Source: Heliocidaris tuberculata
Lineage: Eukaryota > Echinodermata > Echinoidea > Camarodonta > Echinometridae
Length of the DNA: 64,000 bases
Assembly: GCA_025618425.1 (NCBI GenBank)
Contig: CM046833.1
Span: 6,214,066-6,278,065 of the forward strand
Direction of reading: 5' to 3'
Both the position numbers and the translations under genes were made by a program. Under the pieces are notes generated by a model that was given only the letters and a program-made list of their open reading frames with translations, ran no database searches and was not told the origin of the DNA. The first letter of the stretch is position 1. Each line of letters starts with the position of its first letter. Shown piece after piece: positions 43,870 through 55,965 of this stretch.

Positions 43870-46800
43870 GGCTGCTCCAAAATGTAATGAATATTGATAA
43901 TATGCAAATAAGGTGAAAGGACAGCTCCAAAAATAATGCAGTTTGCCCATCATAGTTTACATCGATGAGTCTGCACCAATGAAAATGGACTCTCCCTGAC
44001 CACTTGCTGTTAAATTACACCCTTCTAAAAAATGAAAAATCCTGGAAACTTATACAGCGAATTTCAGTCAAACAGGGATGGGGCGGAAACTTCTACTACT
44101 ACTATGCCAAATTCACTTACAGTTTTTTGCTGTGTCAAAAACGTTTTTGTTTCAGCTTAGTATTGTAACGTGAGACCCCCTCAAAAACTGGTTTGCTGCC
44201 ACCACAATAGTTTATAGAGTTATTGAGCTCTTGGCCTCGATATAGAAATCATATCTGACCATAAATAATCATAATCTCGAGAAATTTGAAGCCTAATTTA
44301 AAGAGCTAGAGATTGTCCAATCCAAACGAGCCATATCTGCTCCAAACCTACATTTCTGTACTAAGCCTAAAACCTGGTAAGTTTCAATAATTCACAATTC
44401 TAACTGTCATTTCCAGACTGTGAAATAATCATGTAATTTGTTGAGCGATGTCCACGATAAAATTTTGCCATGTGAAACTCTTACATTCACTTTGTGTACA
44501 AACTCGTGTTCCACATTTTCTCTACATGTATTCAGTGTTCATTCACGCCGTGTGCACAGTCGTTGACACAACAACAATCACCGCATCAGGCAATCAATCA
44601 CGGCTTCGACAATCAATTATACTAGGCTCTTTCTCGATCTCCAAATTTCAATATCATCTCTTTCTATCTCCTGGTCTCACTTGGTTAGCGTAGTTATTCG
44701 AGCTCGATAGCGAGTTCCGTTTTCTTGAAATATACAAGGTTGGTCTTTTATAGCCTCTAATTAAAAATGTTTAAAATTTTCTAAATCTTATTTGTACTGC
44801 TTAATCTATATCACATCAACAGTCAATTTTCACTACTCAATCGATCACCAATTCCAAATCTAAGTCTTAGGTACAAATCCAAATCCCTGGATTCAACATT
44901 CACAACAATCACTGAATCACTATTCAATAATCACTTTCTCACATGTGTGCATTGTTAAACAGTATAAAATTATTTCCGCAAATTGATCTAAAGTTCAATA
45001 CAACTTTAATAACGATAACTTCAAATGTTTACAATGTCAATGTCAATGTCAGAAACAATATCAACTTCCATGCGAATTCCAATAAATGAATGAATTCATT
45101 GAGTATAAATACGAGCATGGTAAATTTACTGTACATCTTATACCTGTAGTAATAATTCCTAATGTTAAGGAATTCAGCCAATAACCTATACTAACTTTGT
45201 ATCTCGGCTGAAATAAGATAGAATACCTAAGATCTAACCTATCAACTACTTTATACTTCGTGGAGTTGCATTCCTTAAAGAAATGACTACTTAAACTAGT
45301 ATTGGTAGCTGATCTTTCTGACATACTATTAACTGTTCCAAAAATCCTGATCCGTCTCACTAACTTTATAAGTACTTCCGTCTGATTGAAACCGTCAATC
45401 CCCGTTCATTCTCCACTTCCAAACTGACAACTGGCCAAAATTGTCTCAACCTCTAACCAAACCATTAAACTTGTTCCTACTTCACCCCGCCGGGAATTTT
45501 AATCCAAATAACTATCCGTTCCCAATTCTCGTGTACTCACTTTGTCGGTATCACGGAATAACTTTCAAACTCATGGTCTGCAGAACCAAAGTGATATCAA
45601 GCCTCAAGACTATAAAACAAATCTCCTCGATAACACGGTTTAAGAAAGACTCACTATAAGTTTCAGTCGGAATACATTTAAAATAAATGCAGCCACTTTC
45701 CTGCTTCCTGTAATAGTAGTTTTCAGATCACCTGCTGTATCAATCTAAGCATACATGTAGCCTACTAAGAAAATATACCTAAGTTACTATTAAATAAGAA
45801 TGTTATGATGCTTAGTCTTTAGACATCATGTCAGCCAAGTTTCTTAACTGATAATCTAAGGTAGATATCGACTTATCTCAAATTTCCATCTCTATTCATG
45901 CACACTAGAAATATCAAAAGTAGTGTAAATATTTATAAGTTCTGTTTACCATCTATGTACAAGACTAGTTTAATAATCATTTTAACATTGATTATTCTAC
46001 TGAGCTAATCATCCTATTTACAAGTGTTATTTACAATTTATTTAATAATCATTTTAATAATGATTATTCTACTGAGCAGTACGCTTGACTACGTAACTTC
46101 TGATCGTAACACCCTAACAGTAATCATGGTCCTTATTTCGTTTAGAGTCTACTATGAAAAAGAAGTACCCAGGTCTATAAAAGAGAAATAAATACCAAAA
46201 ATTGTTAATTCCTAAAATTAAATTATGTCGAAGAGAACCAATAAATATCACATATGAAACTTAAATAATGTATTCTATGTAAATAAATAAATATTCCATC
46301 CATTAAATTCCAGAAAGACATCCATAAATAATTCAGTATCATGTTAACCATCAAAATAATCAATTTCCTCTAAATTCCAATCACTTCACGTTCATGCCAT
46401 TTCCGAGCATGAAATTACCATAAAAATGTCAATAAATATCTCAAAAATACATAAATAATTCCACAATCTTTCATAGACCTGTTATTTAATCCAAGTCTGT
46501 TATAGAAATAAGAAGGAGACTTTGTTTTTGCTGTCCAAACGCTATAAATTGTCTAATAAATTTGAAGTCAACCGTACAGGGTGACGAGACGTAAAATGCC
46601 AGAACAGTCACCAACCAAAAGGGTGACAAAAAAAATGCCAAATTTGGTTTCCAAAACAAATCATCTCACTGTAAACCTTGAATGGAATTCAGTATTGTTA
46701 TTGATGATATAATGTACTCACGAAGTTAATTCTATGCTCAAATCTAAATGAAGACTGTAAGAACTGTGACGTCTAGTCTCTTGAGGTCTTTAGGTATTTG

Positions 46801-47530
46801 GAAGAGAAGAAGGCTCCGACTCAAAAACAAGTCACCAAATCTGGTGAAAGTACCCCTATTTATAGTTTTTCAGGCAGCCCCAAAATTTGTATCTCCCGCT
46901 TATTCCTACATTAAAAAAAGGCTTACGCACGAAACCTCTATAGGCCGTAACGTAAAAAAAACAACTGTGCACGCACCGTCCGTACGCAGTGGTTGAGCAC
47001 AAATTTCTTCTCGGGAACTTGTCCCAGAAGTTAAGAAAAGTACACCATTTTGCCCTATATTATAACGATGTATGGAATAAATGTCAATAAAAACAACTTC
47101 CAAGGAAATCACACATACGGTGAGTTTATACATTTGTCTCATTTCAGTCAAACATCTTTTATCGACTCGTAAATGACCTTACCGGTCCAAATATAGAATA
47201 TGCTGTCAGTCACCTCATGTGAATTTCATGTGATAGTCACAAATTCTCATTCTTCATTTCTGCGCGTACGCACTAATAGATAACAAAAGAAAGTATTTCA
47301 GTCTAATCAGGAATGTAGGTCACAGTGCAACTGGACAAACAGCTGATCGCTGGAATTTCATTCATGCACACAATAAAAACAATACGCGCATTGGCTTAAT
47401 ACAGTGTAACTCAATTGAGCCGCCGACTAAAAAGTCATGTAAATATAAATTCTCACCAAATTGAATCTGATTATAAAAGCATGAATTTAGATGTAAAAAT
47501 TAAATCACTGAGAGGGATTTTCGCCACACT
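43870..47530. other. ORF-free, partly G-poor block
   Basis: No protein-like ORF on either strand. From about 44880 to 46500 the plus strand is rich in A, T and C and poor in G. A short tandem (about 45960-46080) repeats TTTAATAATCATTTTAAYA and TGATTATTCTACTGAGC. A minus-strand TATA candidate lies at 46855-46866. The nature is unknown; a decayed non-coding transposon is possible. Confidence 0.4.
46855..46866 (-). promoter_or_regulatory. Candidate TATA box
   Basis: Minus-strand ACTATAAATAGGGG is a textbook TATA box; a donor-like TTCGTGAGTACA follows about 140 bp downstream. It points toward PRDM10, but no exon connection can be shown. Confidence 0.3.
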
Positions 47531-47854
47531 ATCTTATGCTTTGCTAAAATAATCCCTCATCGTCACTATTCCCCTTCTCTCTCTTTTTTTATTTACCAAA
47601 AATGAAAACTGAGAATGGGCCTGGTTTTCAAGAAATAAAATCATACCAATAGATTGATTAAAAAAAAAAAGGAATAGGTCCGAATAAGTACTTGCAGCGC
47701 TGAAAGGCATAATTGTAATCAAGAAATAAAAATTCAGACAGAGAAACTAAAACAGATTTAGTGTAGGCCAACCCCATTAAAAAAAAAAAAGACGAAAAGA
47801 ACTATTCCAACACATTTTATTTGGTTTACTTTGTTGTTGCTGTTTCTAAACAAA

Positions 47855-47990
47855 ACAAAAACAAAACAAAAACAAAACAAAACAAAAAGACCAAAAAAAA
47901 AAACAAAAAACAAAAAACAAAAAAAAACACACACACACACACATAAAACAACCAAAACAACAACAACAAACAAAAAGGCCCAGTTCAGGA
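47855..47990. repeat. A-rich and (CA)n low-complexity run
   Basis: AAAACAAAACAAAAAC-type repeats then ACACACACAC and CAACAACAACA. Open frames through it are artefacts. Confidence 0.85.
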
Positions 47991-48339
47991 GGCCTATCAT
48001 ATATTCAGATTTTTTTTAAAATAGGCCTACGTGGCGGATCCCTTGCAAACAAGGGGATCGATCGAGAGAGATATAGGCCTATACTCATGGGCGGATCAAG
48101 AGGGTTTGTACCCCTTTTCAATACCTTTTTTTATTACTTGTCAAGGAGTTTGGGAGGTAAGTCAACTCTAATTTCTGTGCACTTTTTAGTGTCAGAATTA
48201 TTTTGGGAATTGAACCCTTTTTAAAAATTGCCCCTTAATGCCTTTATATATATATGATTTTTAATGTTATCTTTTGCATATACGTTACTGAAATGTTGAA
48301 ACCCCCTATTAGTCTCCCATTCGTGCATCTTCTTTTCCT

Positions 48340-48575
48340 ACTTCACCGTAACTTTACGGTGACTGTCTTGACAAGACTGCCTTGGTCTTTTATCATACCA
48401 TAAATTCCATAATACGTACTGTTGACGTACATGTGTAATTGTATAATCTATATCTGTACAAGTATTTTTATCTTTATCTGTATTCTATATTTCTGTACAC
48501 TTGGACTTGTCTATTATACATGCATATTTTTGTTGGAATTGAATAAACTGAATTGAATTGAACTTAATTAAATTT
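48340..48575 (+). mobile_element. LINE 3' tail (CR1-like)
   Basis: Ends GGAATTGAATAAACTGAATT-GAATTGAA, the TGAAT-type tail common to CR1-like LINEs; the upstream 200 bp shows no ORF. Confidence 0.5.
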
Positions 48576-48764
48576 ATGTTTAAAACTTTTGATTGTCAGT
48601 ATTTTCTGGGGATTATTTTTTTTAAATGTACAAGTTTTTGTAACCTTCAATTCACTTTTCAAATCATTTTCTGAGCCTACAAGGGCAGGGGACGCATCGG
48701 TGTGTGCTAGACACCGAAGCAATTTACACATGAAATGTAAATTTTGTGTGGTCAAAAACCTATA

Positions 48765-48971
48765 GGTTCCATGACATTTGCTCCTGTGACAATTGCTCCG
48801 GTCTAACTTTGCCATGTTAATCCTAAACCTAAACCTAACCCTAACCCTAATCCTAATCTTTACATTGTCCTGAACAAAAAAACCAAATCATGACCTTGAC
48901 CTTATAACCTTTGACCTTTCGAAATATGGACGGCGGAGCAATTGTCCCAGGAGCAAATGTCGTGTCACCTT
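48765..48971. mobile_element. MITE carrying telomere-like CCCTAA repeats, copy 2
   Basis: GGTTCCATGACATTTGCTCC left and AGGAGCAAATGTCGTGTCAC-C right, centre CCTAAACCTAACCCTAACCC. Same as 10862-11078 with a shorter array. Confidence 0.75.
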
Positions 48972-49229
48972 AATGAACACCTTCATCTGTGAACAATATA
49001 CGCCATTCTGTGCTTACATCTCAACTAAAATAATGTAATGATAATAACCATTTGGAAAGAAAAGAAATAGAAAAGTTAAGAGAAATGTCAATGTAAAAGG
49101 AAGACAAATACGTGTATTTAACTTTTCATCTACTTGGTCAGAAGGGTTCTCAAACAAAACCAATGAAAGTACATGGACAATGAAACTGAGCTGAGAATAA
49201 AGGGAGAAAAGTGAGAATTACCTTTCGGT

Positions 49230-49344
49230 ATACAGAGAAAGAGCAAGAGATAGAGAAAAGGACAGATAGAGAGGGAAAGAGAAAGAGAAATAGAGAAAAC
49301 AGCGAGATATAGAGAGAGATAGAGAAAGAGACAAAGAGATAGAA

Positions 49345-49375
<31 letters not shown>

Positions 49376-49395
49376 AGGAAGAGAGGAAGTATAAG
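49230..49395. repeat. GA-rich low-complexity tract
   Basis: AGAGAGATAGAGAAAGAGAC-type run; minus-strand Ser/Leu ORFs here are artefacts. Confidence 0.85.
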
Positions 49396-50099
49396 AGGGC
49401 ATCATGAGTGAAAAATCGATCTGCGTTTAACGACAAACCAATATATACCTTCTCACACACTTTATTTTATTAAAAGTATAATTTTATTCCAAACGTTTAA
49501 CAGAATCACCAAATAGAAAATATCATTTCATCCACGTTCAAAGAAATCTTCAAGATTTTGATACAAATTTTCCCAGAAAATCAAGAAATATGTTTTAGAA
49601 TACATGTATCATGTGTACTCACATTATGTCCGTTATTGTTACACATTCATCGAGAGTAAGAATTAATCACACACAAAATTTTCCGGCAGCAATGACTAAC
49701 TGAACATGATAATTTCATGAACAGATTGTGTATCTTAAAACAAAAACAAAATTACTCTCGTGTACCAATACATATTTTAAACTGCCTGCAATGATACTAC
49801 TTCAATGATAATAATGTTAAAACTACAAATTATTCTGGATGTCACAAAAGCAGCAGCAGTGATACCAAGCTCACTTCATGTTTTAGTAAAGGAAATTCAT
49901 TACAAACCAGCACAAAGTAAATCCGGTACATGTACTAGTAAACGACCTTAGCCCGACCCCAACTAAAATACACCATCCGGTTGTGGTAACAAATAAATGT
50001 GCATGCTGGATGACAAGAAATATGATTCTAACATTAAATCAAAATACCGAAGAAATATGATAAGAAGATTTGTAGAGTAACAGAATATTGGTTCACATT

Positions 50100-51190
50100 C
50101 CATTCACTTTAACGAGGACCTTGGGACCACGAAAATTCCCTTGTTATATCATGGTAAAACCCCCCATAAGAACATTAAAACTTGGGACCAGCAAAATTAC
50201 CTTGTTATACATGTACCACGAATCAATCTCGCTATATCAGATTTCTTTGTGATGAGTTTCCAATGCAGCCCTGAACCTGTTCATACTTATGATAAAAACT
50301 ATTTATGAAGCACTAGGAATCTTCTAATATACATGAAAATTTGATCACTGTATATTTCTAAATGTGTATTTTCTTTTTGTTCAACCCTTCATTTTCTTCA
50401 CTAATATTCTGCCTATCATTTTCATGTCATTCACTGCCCCTCGTATACTGGACTTCATATTCTCTGAATTCTTCAAGAATTCACAGATAGGCCTGAACCA
50501 AGTGACAATGTGGAATACCAAAACTACACTGGAAACTTAATAAAGAGCTCTGATATAACAAGATTCCTGATATAACATGGTCATTTTTCTGATCTCATGC
50601 CTTTATATTCTTTTGGTGTTTTTTTTTACCCTGCTATAAGGAGCACTGGCGTAAATCCGGGGGGGGGGGGATGGCCTGTACAATCATTCCCCCCTACTTT
50701 TCACAAAAGAAGTGAAAAAAATATATGTTACTAGATAATATTGTTTTATTGGCGAAAATTCTCCCTGAAATGCCGCTAAACACTTGAATTGAATCAACTT
50801 TAATTTTAAAAATGCTAATAAAGGGCCTGCTCACCATCGCCATACGAAAGACCTATGCCATTATCATAAAATTGAAGAAAAAAAAAGAAGAAAAAAAAGA
50901 AAAAAGAATGCCGTTCCCTTCTAATCATGATATGTACATGGGCAATGTACATGGGTGTGGATGGGTGTTAGATTGAATGTGAATGATATGGGAGGGGTAT
51001 ATGCCTATGGGTGTTTGTTGAATGACAAAACGTGCCTTGTGTTTGTCAAACAAGATCACGTTGGCAAATTGCTTCAACCATCCCCCCACTCCTCTATACG
51101 GATTTACGCCGCTGATAAGGAGATTCCTGATATAACAAGGGAATATTCATGGTCCCAAGATCCTCGTTATATGGAGTTTCCACTATACAT
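50100..51190. mobile_element. pogo-like pieces with a nested GGCGTAAATCCG element
   Basis: CTTGTTATA and CCTCGTTATATGGAGTTTCC motifs at 50100-50260 and 51120-51190 resemble the pogo-like MITEs. At 50648-51115 an inserted element has CACTGGCGTAAATCCGGGGG and its inverse CGGATTTACGCCGCTG as ends. Confidence 0.5.
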
Positions 51191-51717
51191 GTATAACCAA
51201 TACATTCATTCAAAGTACAATGTAATCACATTCTGAAAGACATCCAATATATGGATTACTCAGTTTAATCTGTACTGTACATGTAATCATGTATATGTGT
51301 ACATGTACTATATGACAAAATTTGATTCAAGGCAGGGAATAACTTACCTACTGAAACTTGAATAGCAATTTCAGTCAGCGGACAAATATTTTGTTTAAAA
51401 TTCTGCACAGTTCAATGTAGAAAACTGCTACACATCTGTAAATTGGTGTAGCAATCATACCCAAAATGGATATCAAATGGCTATGTTATACCAGGTAAAT
51501 TATTTCCTGCAAGGTTTTTGCTAATCCTCCACTGCAAACTCTGGAGATATTAAAAAGAGCGGAAAAGCATAAAATCTCGGTAGTTTCATTTTGCCTCTAT
51601 AGTCTTGAGCTAGCACAATCTTTGAATGTACATTTGAATCTTATTAACAGAAATATGATGCCATTTAAAGGGCCGGTCAGGCTTGCGCGATAATGAGAAT
51701 GATACTGTGCGCACATA

Positions 51718-53403
51718 TTAAAGAAGAATGAAACCCTGGACAAAAATAAATTTCAATAAAAAGAGAGGATAGAGAGAAGCAATTGAAAAAAAGTTCCATC
51801 AAAATCGGTTACGCAATGAGAAAGTTATGAAAGTTTGAAAAGTCTCAATTTACTTTCTATGGCGATCCTCAAATTGTCAATGTTGCTTCAAAGTGACAGG
51901 TTTAGTAGTACAACTCTCCATTATGTTTTGTACACAAAATTTCCTATTTTCCCCATTATCTCTAAAGGTGCAGCTTGTCTCCTTCTTAGCTCAAGATATA
52001 TCATGGGAAAATGTATTTGACACAACATATGTTGAGCTCACAAAAAGACAAGTGAATGAGTAAATTACGCAATGCGTAATAAATGTCCCCGCCGGAAGTG
52101 CAGATCTGTGGAAATTAACTAGCCTGAACCTTAAAACTTCAGTGAAAAACTTTAGTGAATAAAAAAATAATGTTACTGCATGCAAAAGAAGAGAATACCA
52201 ACAATGCATGTATACAACTGAAATATAAAACATGAAAACATTATGAACCTTCAGCCATTTTGAATAAATTTGCATAAATAATGAATTTCAAAATTCTGTG
52301 TAGAAGTTTGGAAGCCCCCACCCAGCCCTATCAGATAAAACAATCGGAATCAAAATCCGATGTGAAATAGAGAAGTAGCATTTTTCGTCAATTTTGAATA
52401 AATTTGCATAAATTTGCATAATTAATGAATTTCAAAATTCTGTGTAGAAGTTTGGAAGCCCCCACCCAGCCCTATCAGATAAAACAATCGGAATCAAAAT
52501 CCGATGTGAAATAGAGAAGTAGCATTTTTCGTCAATTTTGAATAAATTTGCATAAATTTGCATAATTAATGAATTTCAAAATTCTGTGTAGAAGTTTGGA
52601 AGCCCCCACCCAGCCCTATCAGATAAAACAATCGGAATCAAAATCCGATGTGAAATAGAGGAGAAGTAGCATTTTTCGTCAATTTTGAATAAATTTGCAT
52701 GATTAATGAATTTCAAAATTCTGTGTAGAAGTTTGGAAGCCCCCACCCAGCCCTATCAGATAAAACAATCGGAATCAAAATCCGATGTGAAATAGAGGAG
52801 AAGTAGCATTTTTCGTCAATTTTGAATAAATTTGCATAAATTTGCATAATTAATGAATTTCAAAATTCTGTGTAGAAGTTTGGAAGCCCCCACCCAGCCC
52901 TATCAGATAAAACAATCGGAATCAAAATCCGATGTGAAATAGAGGAGAAGTAGCATTTTTCGTCAATTTTGAATAAATTTGCATAAATTTGCATAATTAA
53001 TGAATTTCAAAATTCTGTGTAGAAGTTTGGAAGCCCCCACCCAGCCCTATCAGATAAAACAATCAGAATCAAAATCGGCCAAGAAATGACGGAGAAGTAG
53101 CATTTTCTAACATTTGAGCACACACGGACAGACAGACGGACGGACGGACGGACGGACGGACACACACACGCACACACGAACGGAGCCCGTTTCATAGTCC
53201 CCTCGCGAACTTCGTTCGGCGGGGACAACAAGCAGCATCTATAGAGATAATGACAAATATGAAATTTTGTGTACAAAACATATGGAGAGTTGTACTACTA
53301 AACCTGTCACTTTGAAGCAACATTGCCGATTTAGAAAACTGCTTCTCTCTATCCTCTCTTTTCATTAAAATGGATATTTCCCCAGGGTTTCATTTTCCTT
53401 TAA
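51718..53403. mobile_element. CAGGGTTTCATTC MITE interrupted by a repeat-bearing element
   Basis: Ends TTAAAGAAGAATGAAACCCT-GG and CCAGGGTTTCATTTTCCTTT-AA are inverted; the halves match 34664-35520. A second element (52084-53229) is inserted in the middle. Confidence 0.75.
52084..53229. mobile_element. Non-autonomous element with six internal ~144-bp tandem repeats
   Basis: Ends TGTCCCCGCCGGAAG and CTTCGTTCGGCGGGGACA are inverted. Inside, the unit AATTTCAAAATTCTGTGTAG ... GCATTTTTCGTCAATTTTGA starts at 52284, 52428, 52572, 52709, 52856 and 53003. A GACG microsatellite (about 53128-53160) and CACACA run follow. Layout resembles repeat-cored MITEs such as the pearl elements described from bivalves. 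Confidence 0.75.
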
Positions 53404-54060
53404 GTGTTAGCTATAAGAATAACAATTAAAGTGGTTCACACCTGAGAAAAAAAAAAATCGGTGGGTTCTGTCAATCAAGCGCGACGGACACTGCCCACAT
53501 GATTCTTCTGAACTAACGTCACCTCGAAGGAGCAAAAATTATTGGCTCTCAGAAAATATAGGTGAGGTCTGTACTGAAAAAACGTGTGTGTGGCTGAGCG
53601 ATTCCACCAAGATGATAAAATCGGCGAGGGAGGCTCATATATACATGTACATGTATCGGTAAGGTCTGATCTACCATAACGATTTCCGACATAAACAACA
53701 TTAAGCGATATGGCAATGATTGATAATAGGTATAGTTATCGTTATTGGTCAAGTCTGACCAAGTCTGACCAAGTCTGACCAGCCTTTAAATGCTGTCAAT
53801 CATCATCATAATCAACCTATTTATACATGTAGACATCCACAAAGACATTATTTTTAAGCCCTGAATAAATGAAAAACTTCCAAGGCATTTGAATATATGT
53901 GAAAACGATAATCATTACATAAAACACATTGAACTGCATACAGTATGATCATCAGGAATAAGAATCTTAAAATTGAAAAAGATAAATAGCAAGGCCACTT
54001 GAATTATTATTGAATTTTGGTAAAAAAACCCCCAAAAACATCAACTTGATTCACCACACA

Positions 54061-54805
54061 TTTAAAGGGAATCCTGAGTTCTGGAAAAGGTGAACAATAA
54101 TTTGTGAGCTTTCTCATTCCTTTTATGTCAGTTTGGAAGGACGTCATAGTAGAAACATCCCTGGAGATGGATTGCTCTTCAAATGCTCTTATATTCGAAA
54201 TATGACCAGAAATAGCTGAAATGTTTGGGCCGAACATTCATGACACTTGTGTGTCTAGTCCCATATACACACTTCTGTGTGCAGTACATGTGCTTTTCAG
54301 CAAGATTTAGTCAATTTCTCATCTATTTTGATGATTCCAAAACAAAACAGTATAAAACAATTCTTTTGTAGACATGGTCAACCTTTCCCAATTGCTTTGA
54401 GACAGCTCTTTTTTCATAATATACATAAATGTAACTGCATGACCAGAAATCTACAGTACTTTATCTTTAACACACAAAATATTTTATAATTTGAAAGAAG
54501 ATTTGCATGAAAATCACAGGTGACATCTGACCATTTCTAGAGTTATCAAAACTAAGAGAGTTTCCAATTCCATCGAGGTTTTTAAAATTCTTTCTGGTGG
54601 ATATCGTAGTTGAGCTCACTCCTTGCTTAACTGTACAACATTTCAGCTATTTCTCGACATACTTCGAATATGAGGGCATTTGAAATGTTCTACTTTTCTG
54701 GGGACATCTCTAGTATAATGTTCTTCCAAACTGACATTAAAAGAATGAAAAAGCTCACAAATTATTTTTCACCCCTCCCAGAACACAATCTCCTCTTTAA
54801 CTTCC
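54061..54805. mobile_element. Element with TTTAAAGGGAATCCTGAGTTCT ends
   Basis: Left TTTAAAGGGAATCCTGAGTT-CTGGAAAAGGTGAACAATAA, right TTATTTTTCACCCCTCCCAG-AACACAATCTCCTCTTTAA, inverted. About 745 bp, no ORF. Half copies at 33527-33605 and 34376-34663. Confidence 0.7.
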
Positions 54806-55965
54806 GTCTCTATTCATCTCAATAAAAAGGAAAAGATGACAAGTTATCAAATTCCTTCTTGCTAGGGTCGAGGCACAGTAGTGATTGACTCCATGAAGGG
54901 GAAGAACAAGATCCATTCATTTCTACTACTTGTAACAAATTATAAAGGTAACAAAGATGTGAGATGAATTTCTATCATTTCTAAGATTTACATTGATAAA
55001 AAACAACAAGAGTACAAGTACTACAAAAAAATTACTGTATGACTAGTAATTTACCATCAAGGTACCGTACTGTACTTGCAACAATGCACATTCTTAAACG
55101 TGAAATTACATCACTGTTCGATAAAGAATTTACAAATATTATGAAAAGAAATACAATAGTCTACCCACTGACTGTACCTACATTTACAGGATCAAAATAA
55201 CCTCAACTTCAATCATTACTGTAAAAAAAAAAAAAAAAAAAAATCCTTGAACAGAAGCATGATGAAGAGACTTGCATTATTTCTAAGGCTCAAACTTTAA
55301 TTTTCTGTTTTCAAACACTGAATCCCCTTTTTCACACACACACACACAAAGAAAATACAATTCAGGTGGGTCACTTGGATGGACATGTGGGGACATTTTT
55401 TTCTCATGTAATGACACAATGTGAAAACAAACATCCTACAAAGTTTTTTTTTTAAATGTCATTATACCATCGAGAGTCCATTGGAAACATCCTGAAATAT
55501 CAGACAACAGAATTATATGTAGAGTGATATCCATGTACAGGATAAAAACAATAAGCTGTCTGCATCACAATGTTTCTCAATCCATTATCAAACCACCACA
55601 CAGACAACATACCCCCTTCCTAAAAATAGAGCAAAATTATAACTCTCACCTTTTTTTAAAATCAATTTGATATTAACAATTCATTCTGACTTGCTTTTTA
55701 GTGGTGAGTATATTCCATACTAGAAACAGAGAGCAGTTGAATCAAAATACAGTATCACAGGGAAGTTTGTTTGATATAACCTTTCCTTTGCAAGAAAAAT
55801 TGAGGTATATGTACATATATACATATATGTCAAGCTTTCTTTCTAAGAAGATTTGAAAATACTTGTTATGAAAAGGAAATCCATGGTCATTCTGATAGAT
55901 GATTTGGAAAAATTATGACTCACAAGAGATGAAATAAAGATATTTTAGCTGAGAACAAATGGATT
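54806..55965. other. Non-coding, probable 3' UTR/flank of zinc-finger gene
   Basis: AT-rich with a long A run (about 55220-55241), (CA)n near 55336 and no ORF. I could not place a minus-strand polyadenylation signal with confidence. Confidence 0.4.

Noticed and set aside
52284..53105. CRISPR-like array
   Set aside because: The units are ~144 bp, contiguous and without unique spacers, inside a transposon with inverted ends, in animal DNA.
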